Shown here piece by piece: positions 1 through 9,616 of a DNA stretch of 30,736 nt; position 1 is the first letter of the stretch; each line of letters opens with the position of its first letter. Both the position numbers and the translations under genes were made by a program. The stretch lies in the NCBI GenBank assembly GCA_015490435.1, contig WFXV01000083.1, positions 1 to 30,736 on the forward strand, written 5' to 3'. The notes under the pieces are model-generated. The model was not told the DNA's origin. It saw only the letters and a list, made by a program, of their open reading frames with translations, and searched no databases. The stretch comes from Thermaceae bacterium. GTDB taxonomy: Bacteria; Deinococcota; Deinococci; Deinococcales; Marinithermaceae.

Positions 1-698
1 AGCCGATCGACGTCCTCTACGAGGACGAGGCGATCCTGGTGGTGAACAAGCCCCCGGGCCTCCTCACCCACCCCGCCCCCGGCGAGCCCAAGGGGAGTCT
101 GGTGGGCCGGCTCCTCGCCTACTTCGGCCAAGGGGCGGTGGAGGCCGAGCGGGTCGAGGAGGTGCGCCCGGGGATCGTCCACCGGCTCGACCGCGACACC
201 TCCGGGGCGATCGTGATCGGGAAGACCCCCTTCGCCCAGGCCAAGCTCGCCGAGGCCTTCAAAAACCGCTTCGTCTTAAAGCGCTACCTGGCGCTTACCC
301 AAGGGGTGCCCCGGGAGATCAACCTAGTCGCCCCCATCGGCCGCCACCCCCAGCAGCGGAACAAGATGGCGGTGGGGGGGATCGCGCCCCGCTACGCCGA
401 GACCGAGATCGAGGTGCTCGAGGCGCTGGGGGACGCCTACGCCCTGGTCGAGGCCCGGCCCCACACCGGGCGCACCCACCAGATCCGGGTGCACCTGAAA
501 CACCTCGGCACCCCGATCCTCTCGGATCCCCTCTACGGCAAGCCCCACCCGGCGATGCCCCGCCAGGCGCTCCACGCCTACGAGCTCCGGATCCCCCACC
601 CGCTCACCGGGCGGTTCCTCTCCTTCGTCGCCCCGGTGCCCAGGGACATGCGGGAGGCCTGGGAGGCGCTCGGCGGCCGCTGGCCCGAGGGGATCGAG

Positions 699-710
<12 letters not shown>
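1..710 (+). CDS. RluA/RluD-family 23S rRNA pseudouridine synthase (5' end outside window)
   Basis: The reading frame is open from base 3 at the left edge, so the start and any N-terminal S4-like domain lie outside the window. About 235 residues are visible. They begin with the strand before the family motif VVNKPPGLLTHPAP and carry the catalytic signature HRLDRDTSG, with the nucleophilic aspartate at codon 189-191. Further on come GRTHQIRVHL and DPLYGK, both typical of RluA-type enzymes that isomerise uridine in large-subunit rRNA. The family is certain. RluD rather than RluC or another paralogue is only a guess from the VVNKP..LLTHPA form. The stop at 708-710 overlaps the convergent acyl-CoA synthetase by 12 bases, leaving no room for a terminator between them. 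Confidence 0.92.
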
Positions 711-2384
<1,674 letters not shown>

Positions 2385-2439
2385 GGACTGCCCCCTTTCG
2401 GAGATTGGTTTGTTCGTTTTTAGCGTACCCCTAGGGGGT

Positions 2440-3366
2440 TTAGGACATTTGGCCCCAGATCCGGCGGTTGAGCCGGAGGGCCTCAACCAGGGCGAGGAAG
2501 CGCTCCACCTCGTCGAGGAAGCCCTGGTAGAGGGCGGGGCTTTTCAGCGAGCCGAGGAGCGGGGGCTCGAGCCGGTCGCCCCCGGGGACCGCCAGGTAGA
2601 GCTTGCCGTAGGCGATGGCGAAGGCCAGGGGGCCGGTTTCCTCGGCGAAGCGGGCGAGCGTCTCGAGCAGCGCCGGGGAGAGGGCGTAGAAGGCGAAGAG
2701 GCGGTCGGAGGCGTAGACCCGGAAGTGGCGCTCGAAGCGCGGGTCCTCCATGCGGACCGGGATCAGGTCCACGGGCGGCTTCCTAAAGAGCCAGCGCTCG
2801 GGGTAGGCGACCACCACCCCGGGAGCGGGCTTGTGGAAGTCGGCGACGAAGAAGAGCCCGGCGAAGACGCCGGGCTCGAGCTCATACCGCTTGCCGAAAA
2901 ACCGCTCCCGCTCCCGCACCCAGGGGCGGATCCGGACCTCGGAGAACTTCACCGAGACCCCCCGGACCTGCCCGGTCACCAGGTCCTCGCCGGAGAAGGC
3001 CTCGGGGGGAAAGCTCTCGAAGAGCAGGCTGGCCTCGACCTCGAGCGGGCTCACGCTCCCGAGCGGCGCGTAGGCCACGTTCTCGAACTGCCCCTCGAGT
3101 AGGGGTTTCACGAGTTCCCGCTTGAAGCGCCGCTTGTAGGGATAGAGCACCGCCGGGCTCAGCCAAAGCGCGGCGGCGCCCCCGCCGGCGAGGGCGAGGA
3201 GGGGGTAAAGCGGCGGGGCGCCGAGCTTCACGAGCATCACCCCGAGGCTCCCGCCGAGCCCGAGTCCGCCCACCCAGACCAAGAGCAAAAGGGCCCAGGC
3301 CAGCCGGCGCTCGGCCTCGAGGCCGGGGATCTTCGCGCGGAGTCTGGCGTAGGTCTTGAGATCCAA
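2440..3366 (-). CDS. DUF3137-family membrane protein, partner of LemA
   Basis: A 308-residue protein with two hydrophobic segments near the N-terminus (about 23-47 and 53-74), followed by a soluble region. That region shows the DUF3137 pattern: EDLVTGQVRGVSVKFSEVRI, then VFAGLFFVADFHK. Members of this family often lie next to lemA, as here, and their biochemical function is not established. The likely start is TTG 3366, three bases after the lemA stop. No strong Shine-Dalgarno is seen, so expression probably depends on translational coupling. It is the last gene of the ispH-dusA-lemA operon. The DUF3137 assignment comes from recalled family patterns and the lemA neighbour. Confidence 0.8.
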   Translation of the reverse strand: MDLKTYARLRAKIPGLEAERRLAWALLLLVWVGGLGLGGSLGVMLVKLGAPPLYPLLALAGGGAAALWLSPAVLYPYKRRFKRELVKPLLEGQFENVAYAPLGSVSPLEVEASLLFESFPPEAFSGEDLVTGQVRGVSVKFSEVRIRPWVRERERFFGKRYELEPGVFAGLFFVADFHKPAPGVVVAYPERWLFRKPPVDLIPVRMEDPRFERHFRVYASDRLFAFYALSPALLETLARFAEETGPLAFAIAYGKLYLAVPGGDRLEPPLLGSLKSPALYQGFLDEVERFLALVEALRLNRRIWGQMS

Positions 3367-3369
3367 GGG

Positions 3370-3936
3370 CTAGGACCCGAAGAGGTCGCCCACCCGGGGC
3401 GCCGCCTGGGCCGCCTCGCCGGCCTCGAAGACCGGCCGCGGGACGAGGCCCATCGCCCGGGCGACGAGGTTCGAGGGGAACATCTCCACCGCGTTGTTGA
3501 ACTGGACCACGGCGGCGTTGTAGCTCCGGCGGGCAGCGGCGAGCTGTTCCTCGATCTCGTTGAGGGCGGCTTGGAGCTGGAGGAAGTTTTCATTGGCCTT
3601 GAGCTCGGGGTAGGCCTCGAGCTGCACGAGGAGCCGGCCCAAGAGCCCCCCGAGCTCGCCCTCGAGCCGGAAGCGCTCGTCGTCGCTCTTGGTCCGGCCG
3701 ATCCGGCTCCTGAGCTCGGTGACCCGCTCCAGGGTCTCCCGCTCGTGCTTGGCGTAGGCCTTGACTGTGGCCACCAGGTTGGGGATGAGGTCGAAGCGTT
3801 TCTTGAGCAGGGCCTCGATCGCCCCCCGGGCGTAGTCGATCTGGTTCTTGAGGCCGATCAGGCGGTTGTAGGTGGCGACCGCGAAGGCCACGACCAAGAC
3901 CAGAAGGCCGAGGACGATAAGGGCAAGGGTGTTCAT
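3370..3936 (-). CDS. lemA: LemA family membrane protein
   Basis: A 188-residue protein with one N-terminal membrane helix (about 4-22) and then the LemA helical domain. Diagnostic stretches are YNRLIGLKNQID, KKRFDLIPNLVATVKAYA and AARRSYNAAVVQFNNAVEMFPSN. LemA proteins are anchored by the N-terminus with a helical domain outside the membrane, and their role is poorly defined. I chose ATG 3936 because it overlaps the dusA stop as ATGA, the usual coupling arrangement. An upstream in-frame ATG at 3945 would overlap dusA further and has no better ribosome binding site. The next gene encodes the DUF3137 partner, a pairing seen in many bacteria. Confidence 0.92.
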   Translation of the reverse strand: MNTLALIVLGLLVLVVAFAVATYNRLIGLKNQIDYARGAIEALLKKRFDLIPNLVATVKAYAKHERETLERVTELRSRIGRTKSDDERFRLEGELGGLLGRLLVQLEAYPELKANENFLQLQAALNEIEEQLAAARRSYNAAVVQFNNAVEMFPSNLVARAMGLVPRPVFEAGEAAQAAPRVGDLFGS

Positions 3937-4889
3937 TTGCTGCATTCTACTAAAGCGAGGGCGCGCTCGAGCGCCTCCGGCGTCGCCGGCCCCTCGGTGA
4001 GCGCCCGGCGCCAGGCCCGGGCCCCCGGGACCCCCCGGAAGAGGGGGACGAGGTGCCGCACCACCGCCCGCCCCGGGGTGCCCCGGGCGAGCTCTTCCTC
4101 GAGGTAGGCGAGCATCTGCCGGGCCACCTGGCAGCGCTCCGGCTGGCGGGCGAGGCCGAAGACCTCGGCGTCCACCCGGGAAAACCGCCAGGGGTCCTCG
4201 TAGGCGGCGCGGCCCACCATCGCCCCGTCCACGTGGGCGAGGTGCTGGCGGACCTCCTCCAGGGTGCCGATCCCCCCGTTGGTGACGATGGTGAGCTCGG
4301 GGAAGTCGCGTTTCAGCCGGTAGACGAGGTCGTGGCGGAGCGGCGGGACCTCGCGGTTTTTCCGGGTGGAGAGCGAAAGCAGCGCCTTTCGCGCGTGGAC
4401 GATGAAGACCCGCACCCCGGCGCCGGCCACCCGCTCGACGAAGCGGGCGAGCGGCGCGTAGCCCTCGTCCTCGTCGAGGCCGAGGCGGTGCTTGACGGTG
4501 AGGGGAACGCCGGTCTCGGCGTAGACCGCCTGATGGATCGCCGCTACCCGCTCGGGCTCGCGAAAGAGCACCGCCCCGATCCCCATCTGCTGGCTCTTTT
4601 CCGAGGGGCAGCCGACGTTCAGGTTGATCTCGTCGAAGCCGAAGGGGAGCGCGAGCCTCGCCGCCCGGGCCGCGTCCTTGGGCTCGCGGGAGGCGATCTG
4701 GAGGGCGAGGGGGCGCTCCTCTTCGCGGTGGTCGAGGAGCCGCGCGCGGTCGCCCCGGAGGATCGCCTGGTCCACCACCATCTCGGTGTAGAGCCGGGCG
4801 CGCTGGCTGATCTGGCGGAAGAGGTAGCGGAAGTGGCGGTCGGTGCGCTCGAGCATCGGCGCGACCGCAAAGGCGTATTCGGCGTTCAA
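3933..4889 (-). CDS. dusA: tRNA-dihydrouridine synthase, DusA type
   Basis: A 318-residue FMN enzyme that reduces uridines in the D-loop of tRNA. The N-terminus FAVAPMLERTDRHFRYLFR matches DusA, LYTEMVV follows, and INLNVGCPSEKSQ carries the catalytic cysteine at about C94. VKHRLGLD, VHARKA, TNGGI and DGAMVGRAAY complete the TIM-barrel motifs. The longer open frame starts at 4952 inside ispH, but the DusA N-terminus fits a TTG start at 4889. That TTG overlaps the ispH stop as TTGA, with GGAGGT about 11 bases upstream inside the ispH 3' end. The choice is inference, but length and homology support it. It is coupled to ispH upstream and lemA downstream. Confidence 0.92.
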   Translation of the reverse strand: MNAEYAFAVAPMLERTDRHFRYLFRQISQRARLYTEMVVDQAILRGDRARLLDHREEERPLALQIASREPKDAARAARLALPFGFDEINLNVGCPSEKSQQMGIGAVLFREPERVAAIHQAVYAETGVPLTVKHRLGLDEDEGYAPLARFVERVAGAGVRVFIVHARKALLSLSTRKNREVPPLRHDLVYRLKRDFPELTIVTNGGIGTLEEVRQHLAHVDGAMVGRAAYEDPWRFSRVDAEVFGLARQPERCQVARQMLAYLEEELARGTPGRAVVRHLVPLFRGVPGARAWRRALTEGPATPEALERALALVECSK

Positions 4890-5887
4890 AGCTCGGCCAG
4901 GACCTCCTCGGGGGTTTTGGGTCTGGGTTCCCGGAAGCGGATCTGCTCCCACTCGCCGTCCTCCCGGAGCTCGAGGTTCGGCCAGCGCGCCTTCAGCCAG
5001 GCGACCGTGCCCTGGACCAGGTCCTCGGGGGTGCTCGCCGCTGAAGTAATCCCCACGTGCCGCACCCCCTCGAACCAGTCCTCCTTTAGGTCCTCGGGGC
5101 CGTCGATCCGCACCGCCCGGGTAAGCGCCGAGGCCAGCTCGAAAAGCCGCATCCCGTTGGAGGAGTGGCGGCTCGAGAGCACCAGGAAGAGGTCAACGTG
5201 GCGGGCCAGGCGGCGCACCGCGTCCTGGCGGTTTTTGGTGGCGTAGCAGAGGTCGGAGCGGGAGGGGGTGACGAGCTTGGGAAAGCGCTCTTTCAAGATC
5301 GCGATGGTGGCGTCGGTGTCGTCCACGCTCAGGGTGGTCTGGGTGAGGACCACCACCTTCTCGGGGTCCGGGACCTCAACGGTGCGGGGATCGGCGAGGC
5401 GCGGGTCCTTGCCCACCTGGGTGTGCACCGCCACCAGGATCGTGTTCTCCGGCGCCTCTCCCAGGGTGCCCTTCACCTCCTGGTGGTCGGCGGAGTCGCC
5501 GATCAGCAAGATGGTGTAGCCGAGGGCGGCGTACTTCTTGGCTTCGGTGTGGACCTTGGTGACCAGCGGACAGGTGGCGTCGATCTGCAAGAGCCCGAGC
5601 TCGGCCGCCTTGCGCCGGACCTGAGGGGCGACGCCGTGGGCCGAGAAGACGATCTTGCCCGAGAGCCGGTGGCGTTTTTTCAGCTCCTCGATTTCGTCGA
5701 GGTCCTCGACGAAGTGCACCCCGTACTCCTCCTCGAGGCGCCGGACCACGGTCTCGTTGTGCACGATCTGGTGGTAGACGACGAGGTCGCCCTCGGAGCG
5801 GCGGGCCTCCTTCTCCACCGCCCGGATCGCCATCACCACCCCGGCGCAAAACCCCCGGGGCTTCGCCAGGTAGACCCGCTCGACCAC
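4886..5887 (-). CDS. ispH: 4-hydroxy-3-methylbut-2-enyl diphosphate reductase (IspH/LytB)
   Basis: A 333-residue iron-sulfur enzyme for the last step of the MEP isoprenoid pathway, converting HMBPP to IPP and DMAPP. The three cluster cysteines are present: C14 in GFCAGV, C106 in DATCPLVTKVH and C214 in DLCYATKNRQ. The substrate-binding parts are H43, H84 in SAHGV, the H135/E137 pair in DHQEVKGT, TQTTLSVDDT and ITSAASTP. The usual SSxNSSN motif reads SSRHSSN. The start is GTG 5887, with a TATCCT -10 box exactly 6 bases before it, so the mRNA is probably leaderless. It heads the operon with dusA, lemA and the DUF3137 gene. Confidence 0.96.
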   Translation of the reverse strand: MVERVYLAKPRGFCAGVVMAIRAVEKEARRSEGDLVVYHQIVHNETVVRRLEEEYGVHFVEDLDEIEELKKRHRLSGKIVFSAHGVAPQVRRKAAELGLLQIDATCPLVTKVHTEAKKYAALGYTILLIGDSADHQEVKGTLGEAPENTILVAVHTQVGKDPRLADPRTVEVPDPEKVVVLTQTTLSVDDTDATIAILKERFPKLVTPSRSDLCYATKNRQDAVRRLARHVDLFLVLSSRHSSNGMRLFELASALTRAVRIDGPEDLKEDWFEGVRHVGITSAASTPEDLVQGTVAWLKARWPNLELREDGEWEQIRFREPRPKTPEEVLAEL

Positions 5888-5893
5888 GCCGCG

Positions 5894-5899
5894 AGGATA
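5894..5899 (-). promoter_or_regulatory. Candidate -10 box of leaderless ispH promoter
   Basis: TATCCT on the minus strand is followed by six bases and then GTG 5887. Transcription starting 6-7 bases after the -10 box would begin at the start codon. No convincing -35 box is seen. Confidence 0.55.
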
Positions 5900-5935
5900 C
5901 CAGAGCCCGCTTCAGGGGAATGGGTATGGGCTCCC

Positions 5936-6904
5936 TTAGGGCGCGAGGTAGGTCAGGAAGAGGGTGGGGAGCAGCTCGGGGTCGGCCTTGTCCGCCGCTT
6001 CCCGGGTGTAGAGGAGGATTGCGTCCGCGCTTTGGTCCTGGTTGGTTCCGGCCTCGAAGGAGAGCCTCAGGTCCAACCTAGAAAGCCCGCGCGCAAAGGC
6101 CGCTTCGGCGTAGTCGGTGAGTGGATAGGTGAGGTACTGGCCCACCGCGAAGCCGCTTCCGTCCTCGAAGTGGGTGGGCGGGATCAGGGGCGGGTTCAGG
6201 TAGTCGGCGGGGCCGAGTCGGTCGCCGAGGTCCATCAGCTCAAAGGCGAGCTTGCCGAGTTTTTGGAAGGGATCTCCCTTCACCGAGGGGACAAAAAGTC
6301 GCAGCTCGGCGGTCAAGGGTTCGACCAGGTCCTCGGGCCAGGCGAAGGCGAGAAAGCCGCGGATGGTTTGGTCGTAGATGCTGTCGCCGACGGCAGTGTA
6401 ATCGCTGTCTGAGGAGACCAGGTACTGGACCTCGTTTCCACTTCGGGACTCGGCCACGAAGCCGTCGAGGGCCGCTTCGCTCAGAATGGCGGCCTTCCGG
6501 GTGCGCAGGGTGGAGAAGGTTACCGTGAAGGGGGCCGCGAGGTGCCGCCCGCGCCGGTCCCTGAGCTCGGTCCCGAGGGTGAAGCGGAAGTGAAGGCGGG
6601 TTTCGTCTGGGCTATAAGGCAGGGGGTTTTGGGGAGCGATCTCGAGCACGCGACCCCCATCGTGCAGGCTAAGCGTGACCTGATCGGGCTTTAGCCCCTC
6701 GCTTTCCGAGCGGTAGGCAGCGGGAAGGCTGGCTTCGTCCACCGGGGCGTTGAAGGCGATTTCGATGACCTCGTTTTTGCGGAACCCCTGGTAGCCGTCC
6801 TCGGGGAAGGCCCGCACCACTTGGAAGGGCTCGCCCTTGTTCCCGCAGGCGGCGAGGAGGAGGATCAGGGCGAAAAGAAACGCTTTTGCTCCCGTCTTTC
6901 CCAT
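5936..6904 (-). CDS. Lipoprotein with N-terminal Ig-like (Big_5-type) domain
   Basis: A 322-residue predicted lipoprotein. A charged N-terminus and hydrophobic stretch run into the lipobox LLLAAC at about residues 15-20, so the mature protein starts at the cysteine and is membrane-anchored outside the cytoplasm. The next 110 residues (FPEDGYQGFRKNEVIEIAFN through LAAPFTVTFST) look like the Ig-like fold of the SbsA/Big_5 group. The remaining 190 residues (AILSEAALDGFVAE onwards) I cannot assign. ATG 6904 has AAAGGGGG upstream, whereas the longer frame to 6943 would bury the signal peptide. It diverges from the ABC transporter across about 105 bases. Function is unknown; surface binding or cell-envelope structure is possible. 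Confidence 0.78.
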   Translation of the reverse strand: MGKTGAKAFLFALILLLAACGNKGEPFQVVRAFPEDGYQGFRKNEVIEIAFNAPVDEASLPAAYRSESEGLKPDQVTLSLHDGGRVLEIAPQNPLPYSPDETRLHFRFTLGTELRDRRGRHLAAPFTVTFSTLRTRKAAILSEAALDGFVAESRSGNEVQYLVSSDSDYTAVGDSIYDQTIRGFLAFAWPEDLVEPLTAELRLFVPSVKGDPFQKLGKLAFELMDLGDRLGPADYLNPPLIPPTHFEDGSGFAVGQYLTYPLTDYAEAAFARGLSRLDLRLSFEAGTNQDQSADAILLYTREAADKADPELLPTLFLTYLAP

Positions 6905-6936
6905 ACGTATACCCCCTTTCTCACCCTGGGGCTTGG

Positions 6937-6955
6937 GCGTCACCAGAGCGTCACC
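6937..6955. repeat. Tandem 8-bp direct repeat in divergent intergenic region
   Basis: GCGTCACC occurs twice (6937-6944 and 6948-6955) with an 11-base period, about one helical turn. It lies between the lipoprotein start and the ABC-transporter promoter, a position that suits a regulator-binding site. No known consensus is recognised. Confidence 0.4.
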
Positions 6956-6968
6956 GGGGGCGATGCGC

Positions 6969-6998
6969 TTGCTCCGGGAAGGGGTGGGGGATTACAAT
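6969..6998 (+). promoter_or_regulatory. Candidate sigma-70-type promoter of ABC transporter operon
   Basis: TTGCTC at 6969-6974 and TACAAT at 6993-6998 are separated by 18 bases. Transcription would begin only a few bases before ATG 7010, giving a very short leader. No Shine-Dalgarno sequence sits at a suitable distance from that ATG. Confidence 0.5.
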
Positions 6999-7009
6999 CG
7001 CGCAAAATC

Positions 7010-7798
7010 ATGCGAGAGGATGCAAGCGCACCCGCCATCCAGCTCCTCGGTGTATCCCAGCGTTTCGGCGATTACGTCGCGATCCAGGGCGTGAATCTCG
7101 AGGCGAGGGCGGGGGAGTTCGTCGCCATCGTCGGCCCCACCGGTTGCGGGAAGAGCACGCTTTTAAACATCGTGGCCGGGCTCCGGCCGCCGGCCGAGGG
7201 GGAGGTGCGGATCTTTGGCGAGGCCCTAACGGGCTTAAACCGCCAGGCCGGCTACCTCTTCCAGGCTGATAGCCTCTTCCCCTGGAAGACCGCGCTCGAG
7301 AACGTGATGCTCGGGCTCTTGCTCCGGCGGGTGCACGAACGCGAGGCGCGGGAGCGGGCCCGGATATGGCTTGCCAAGGTGGGGCTTGCCGGGTTCGAAG
7401 ACCACTACCCCCACCAACTCTCGGGCGGCATGAAGAAAAGGGTCGCGCTCGCCCAGGTGCTCATCCTCCGGCCCAAGATCCTGCTCATGGACGAGCCCTT
7501 CGGCGCCCTCGACGTGCAGACCCGGCAGCTTATGGAAAACGAGCTCCTGGCGCTCTGGCAGGAGGACAGGAAGACTGTGCTCTTCGTCACCCACGACCTC
7601 GAGGAGGCGATCGCCCTCGCCGACCGGGTGGTGGTCTTCTCCGCCGGACCCGCGAGCCGGATCGTGGGCGACTTCCAGGTCGAGCTGCCCCGCCCCCGGG
7701 ACGTGGCCGAGGTGCGGCTCACCGAGGACTTCCTCAAGATCCACCGGGAGATCTGGTCGCTCCTTCGCGAGGAGGTGATGCGGGCCCATGCGCGCTAG
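7010..7798 (+). CDS. ABC transporter ATP-binding protein (nitrate/sulfonate/taurine type)
   Basis: A 262-residue ATPase that would power an importer. Walker A is GPTGCGKST, the Q-loop lies in AGYLFQADSLFPWKTA, the signature is LSGGMKKRVALAQ, Walker B is ILLMDEPFGALD, and the switch histidine lies in FVTHDLEEA. These motifs, with a single permease and an NMT1/SsuA-like binding protein downstream, place it in the SsuB/TauB group. I chose ATG 7010 because the promoter-like TACAAT ends 11 bases upstream. The open frame extends further 5' but over the promoter and repeat. It overlaps the permease gene by 11 bases. Substrate cannot be inferred from the ATPase. Confidence 0.93.
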   Translation: MREDASAPAIQLLGVSQRFGDYVAIQGVNLEARAGEFVAIVGPTGCGKSTLLNIVAGLRPPAEGEVRIFGEALTGLNRQAGYLFQADSLFPWKTALENVMLGLLLRRVHEREARERARIWLAKVGLAGFEDHYPHQLSGGMKKRVALAQVLILRPKILLMDEPFGALDVQTRQLMENELLALWQEDRKTVLFVTHDLEEAIALADRVVVFSAGPASRIVGDFQVELPRPRDVAEVRLTEDFLKIHREIWSLLREEVMRAHAR

Positions 7799-8564
7799 GG
7801 TGCGGCTCCTTCAGGTGCTTTTGCTGCTTTTCCTGGTGCTCGGCTGGGAGTTTTCAGTGCGGCTCGGCTGGGTGGACGCCTTCTTCTTCTCGAAACCCAG
7901 CGACATCGCCGCCCGCATCGCGGAGTGGTTCCAGACCGGCGAGATCTACGGCCACCTCTGGATCACCCTTTGGGAGACCTTGCTCGCCTTCGTGATCGGC
8001 ACCGTCTTCGGGGTGGTGATGGGGCTCTGGCTCGCCCTCGCGCCCACCGCGAGCGCAGTGCTCGACCCCTTCATCAAGGCGATGAACTCGATCCCCCGGG
8101 TGATCCTCGCGCCGATCTTCACCCTTTGGTTTGGGCTCGGGGTGGCGAGCAAGGTGGCCCTCGGGGTCACGCTGGTCTTTTTCGTCGCCTTCTTCAACAC
8201 CTACCAGGGGATCAAGGAGGTGAACCCGGTGGTGCTGGCGAACGCCCGGATGCTCGGTGCGAGCGGGCGCGAGCTCCTAAAGCACGTCTACCTGCCTTCG
8301 GCCGCGAGCTGGATCTTCTCCTCGCTCAGGACCTCGATCGGCTTCGCGGTGATCGGGGCGGTGGTCGGCGAGTACCTGGGGGCGGCCAAGGGGCTTGGCT
8401 ACCTGATCTCCCAGGCCGAGGGCGTCTTCGACACCACCGGGGTCTTCGCCGGCATGGTGGTGCTCGCGGTCTTCGTGGTGCTTCTCGACTGGGCGGTAAG
8501 CCGGGTGGAGGCCCGCCTCTTGGTCTGGCGGCCGGAGCCCGGCCGGGAAGGAGGGACGGTATGA
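7788..8564 (+). CDS. ABC transporter permease (SsuC/TauC type)
   Basis: A 258-residue inner-membrane protein of the binding-protein-dependent transport family with about six hydrophobic segments. The coupling loop that contacts the ATPase is ANARMLGASGRELLKHVYLP at about 150-169, the usual EAA-type motif. Length is normal for SsuC/TauC permeases, which act as homodimers. ATG 7788 lies inside the end of the ATPase gene, with GGAGGTG just upstream. The stop overlaps the next start as ATGA. The tight overlaps indicate one transcript for the three transporter genes. Confidence 0.92.
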   Translation: MRARVRLLQVLLLLFLVLGWEFSVRLGWVDAFFFSKPSDIAARIAEWFQTGEIYGHLWITLWETLLAFVIGTVFGVVMGLWLALAPTASAVLDPFIKAMNSIPRVILAPIFTLWFGLGVASKVALGVTLVFFVAFFNTYQGIKEVNPVVLANARMLGASGRELLKHVYLPSAASWIFSSLRTSIGFAVIGAVVGEYLGAAKGLGYLISQAEGVFDTTGVFAGMVVLAVFVVLLDWAVSRVEARLLVWRPEPGREGGTV

Positions 8565-9568
8565 AGAAGTGGGTACTGGCGGTCCTGGCGTTGGTGGGGT
8601 TCGCGCTCGCCGCGGCCCCGGAGAAGAAGCACGTCGTGCTCGCGGTGGGCGGCAAGAGCCTGGTCGTCTACCTGCCGCTCACCGTCGCCGAGCAGCTCGG
8701 CTACTTCGAGGACGAGGGGCTCGACGTCGAGATCCAGGACTTCAAGGGCGGTTCGGCCGCGCTCAAGGCGATGCTCGGGGGCTCGGCCGACGTGGTCATG
8801 GGCTACTTCGACCACATCGTGCGGCTGCAGGCCCAGGGCCGCGACCTGGTGGGCACGGTCCTGGTCGGCAAGTACCCCGGGATCGTGCTCGGGGTGCAGT
8901 CGAAGCTCGCGGACGAGATCAAATCGGTCAAGGACCTCAAAGGGCGCAAGGTGGGGGTGACCAAGCCTGGGTCTTCGACCAACTACTTCGTCTACTACCT
9001 GCTCGTAAAGAACGGGCTTAAACCCACCGACGTCTCGATCATCGGCGTGGGCGGCGGGTCCTCGGCGATCGCCGCCTTCGAGCGGGGCACGGTGGACGCG
9101 ATCAGCCACGTGGAGCCGGTGATCACCACCCTCGAGGCCCGGGGGCTTTTGAAGGTGCTGGTGGATACCCGGAAGCCCGAGGACACCATCCGGGTCTTCG
9201 GCGGCCCCTACCCGGCCGCGACGCTTTACACCAAGCGGAGCTTCGTCGAGAAGTACCCCGAGACCACCCAGCGGCTGGTGAACGCGATGGTGCGGGCCTT
9301 GGTCTGGCTCCGTGGCAAGAGCGCCGACGAGGTGGTGGCGATCATGCCGAAGAGCTACTACCAAAACGACCCCGAGCTTTACCGGAAGATCGTCGCCAAC
9401 TCGCTTTCCATGTTCAGCGAGGACGGCCGCTTCCCGCCCGAGGGGCCGAAGACCGCCTACAAAGTGCTCAGCATGTTCGACGAGAAGCTCGCAAAGGCTA
9501 AGGTGGAGCTCGAAAAGACCTACACCAACGCCTTCGTTGAGAAGGCGCTCGAGAAGTACGGGAAGTAG
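8561..9568 (+). CDS. ABC transporter substrate-binding protein (NMT1/SsuA-like)
   Basis: A 335-residue secreted or periplasmic protein. It has a short signal peptide (about residues 1-18, ending ALAAA) without a lipobox cysteine. Next come YLPLTVAEQLGYFEDEGLDV, the usual first strand and helix of NMT1/THI5-like binding proteins, then GGSAALKAMLGGSADVV and LKGRKVGVTKPGSSTNYF. The family covers aliphatic sulfonates, taurine, nitrate, bicarbonate and thiamin precursors, and nothing here picks one. No thiamin riboswitch lies upstream, and no sulfonate or nitrate assimilation enzyme is adjacent. GGAAGGAGGGAC upstream serves as ribosome binding site. The operon ends in a strong hairpin a few bases after the stop. 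Confidence 0.9.
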   Translation: MKKWVLAVLALVGFALAAAPEKKHVVLAVGGKSLVVYLPLTVAEQLGYFEDEGLDVEIQDFKGGSAALKAMLGGSADVVMGYFDHIVRLQAQGRDLVGTVLVGKYPGIVLGVQSKLADEIKSVKDLKGRKVGVTKPGSSTNYFVYYLLVKNGLKPTDVSIIGVGGGSSAIAAFERGTVDAISHVEPVITTLEARGLLKVLVDTRKPEDTIRVFGGPYPAATLYTKRSFVEKYPETTQRLVNAMVRALVWLRGKSADEVVAIMPKSYYQNDPELYRKIVANSLSMFSEDGRFPPEGPKTAYKVLSMFDEKLAKAKVELEKTYTNAFVEKALEKYGK

Positions 9569-9578
9569 CGGTCTTCTT

Positions 9579-9616
9579 GACCGGGGCGCCTAGGGGATCT
9601 CCCGGGCGCCCCGGTC
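9579..9616 (+). terminator. Long GC hairpin terminating the ABC transporter operon
   Basis: The 12-base arm GACCGGGGCGCC (9579-9590) pairs perfectly with GGCGCCCCGGTC (9605-9616), and the 14-base loop holds a further GGGA/TCCC pairing. CCGTTT follows on the plus strand, a short T-run. The stop of the opposing membrane-protein gene lies at the edge of the left arm (9590-9592), so the hairpin may serve both strands. Confidence 0.65.

Noticed and set aside
5903..5933. Inverted repeat GAGCCC/GGGCTC between the lipoprotein and ispH genes
   Set aside because: Six-base arms around a 19-base loop without a T-run. Too weak to call a terminator.
4053..6412. Long plus-strand frames (397 and 415 codons) across dusA, ispH and the lipoprotein gene
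   Set aside because: They overlap several confirmed minus-strand genes and have only shadow-type composition.
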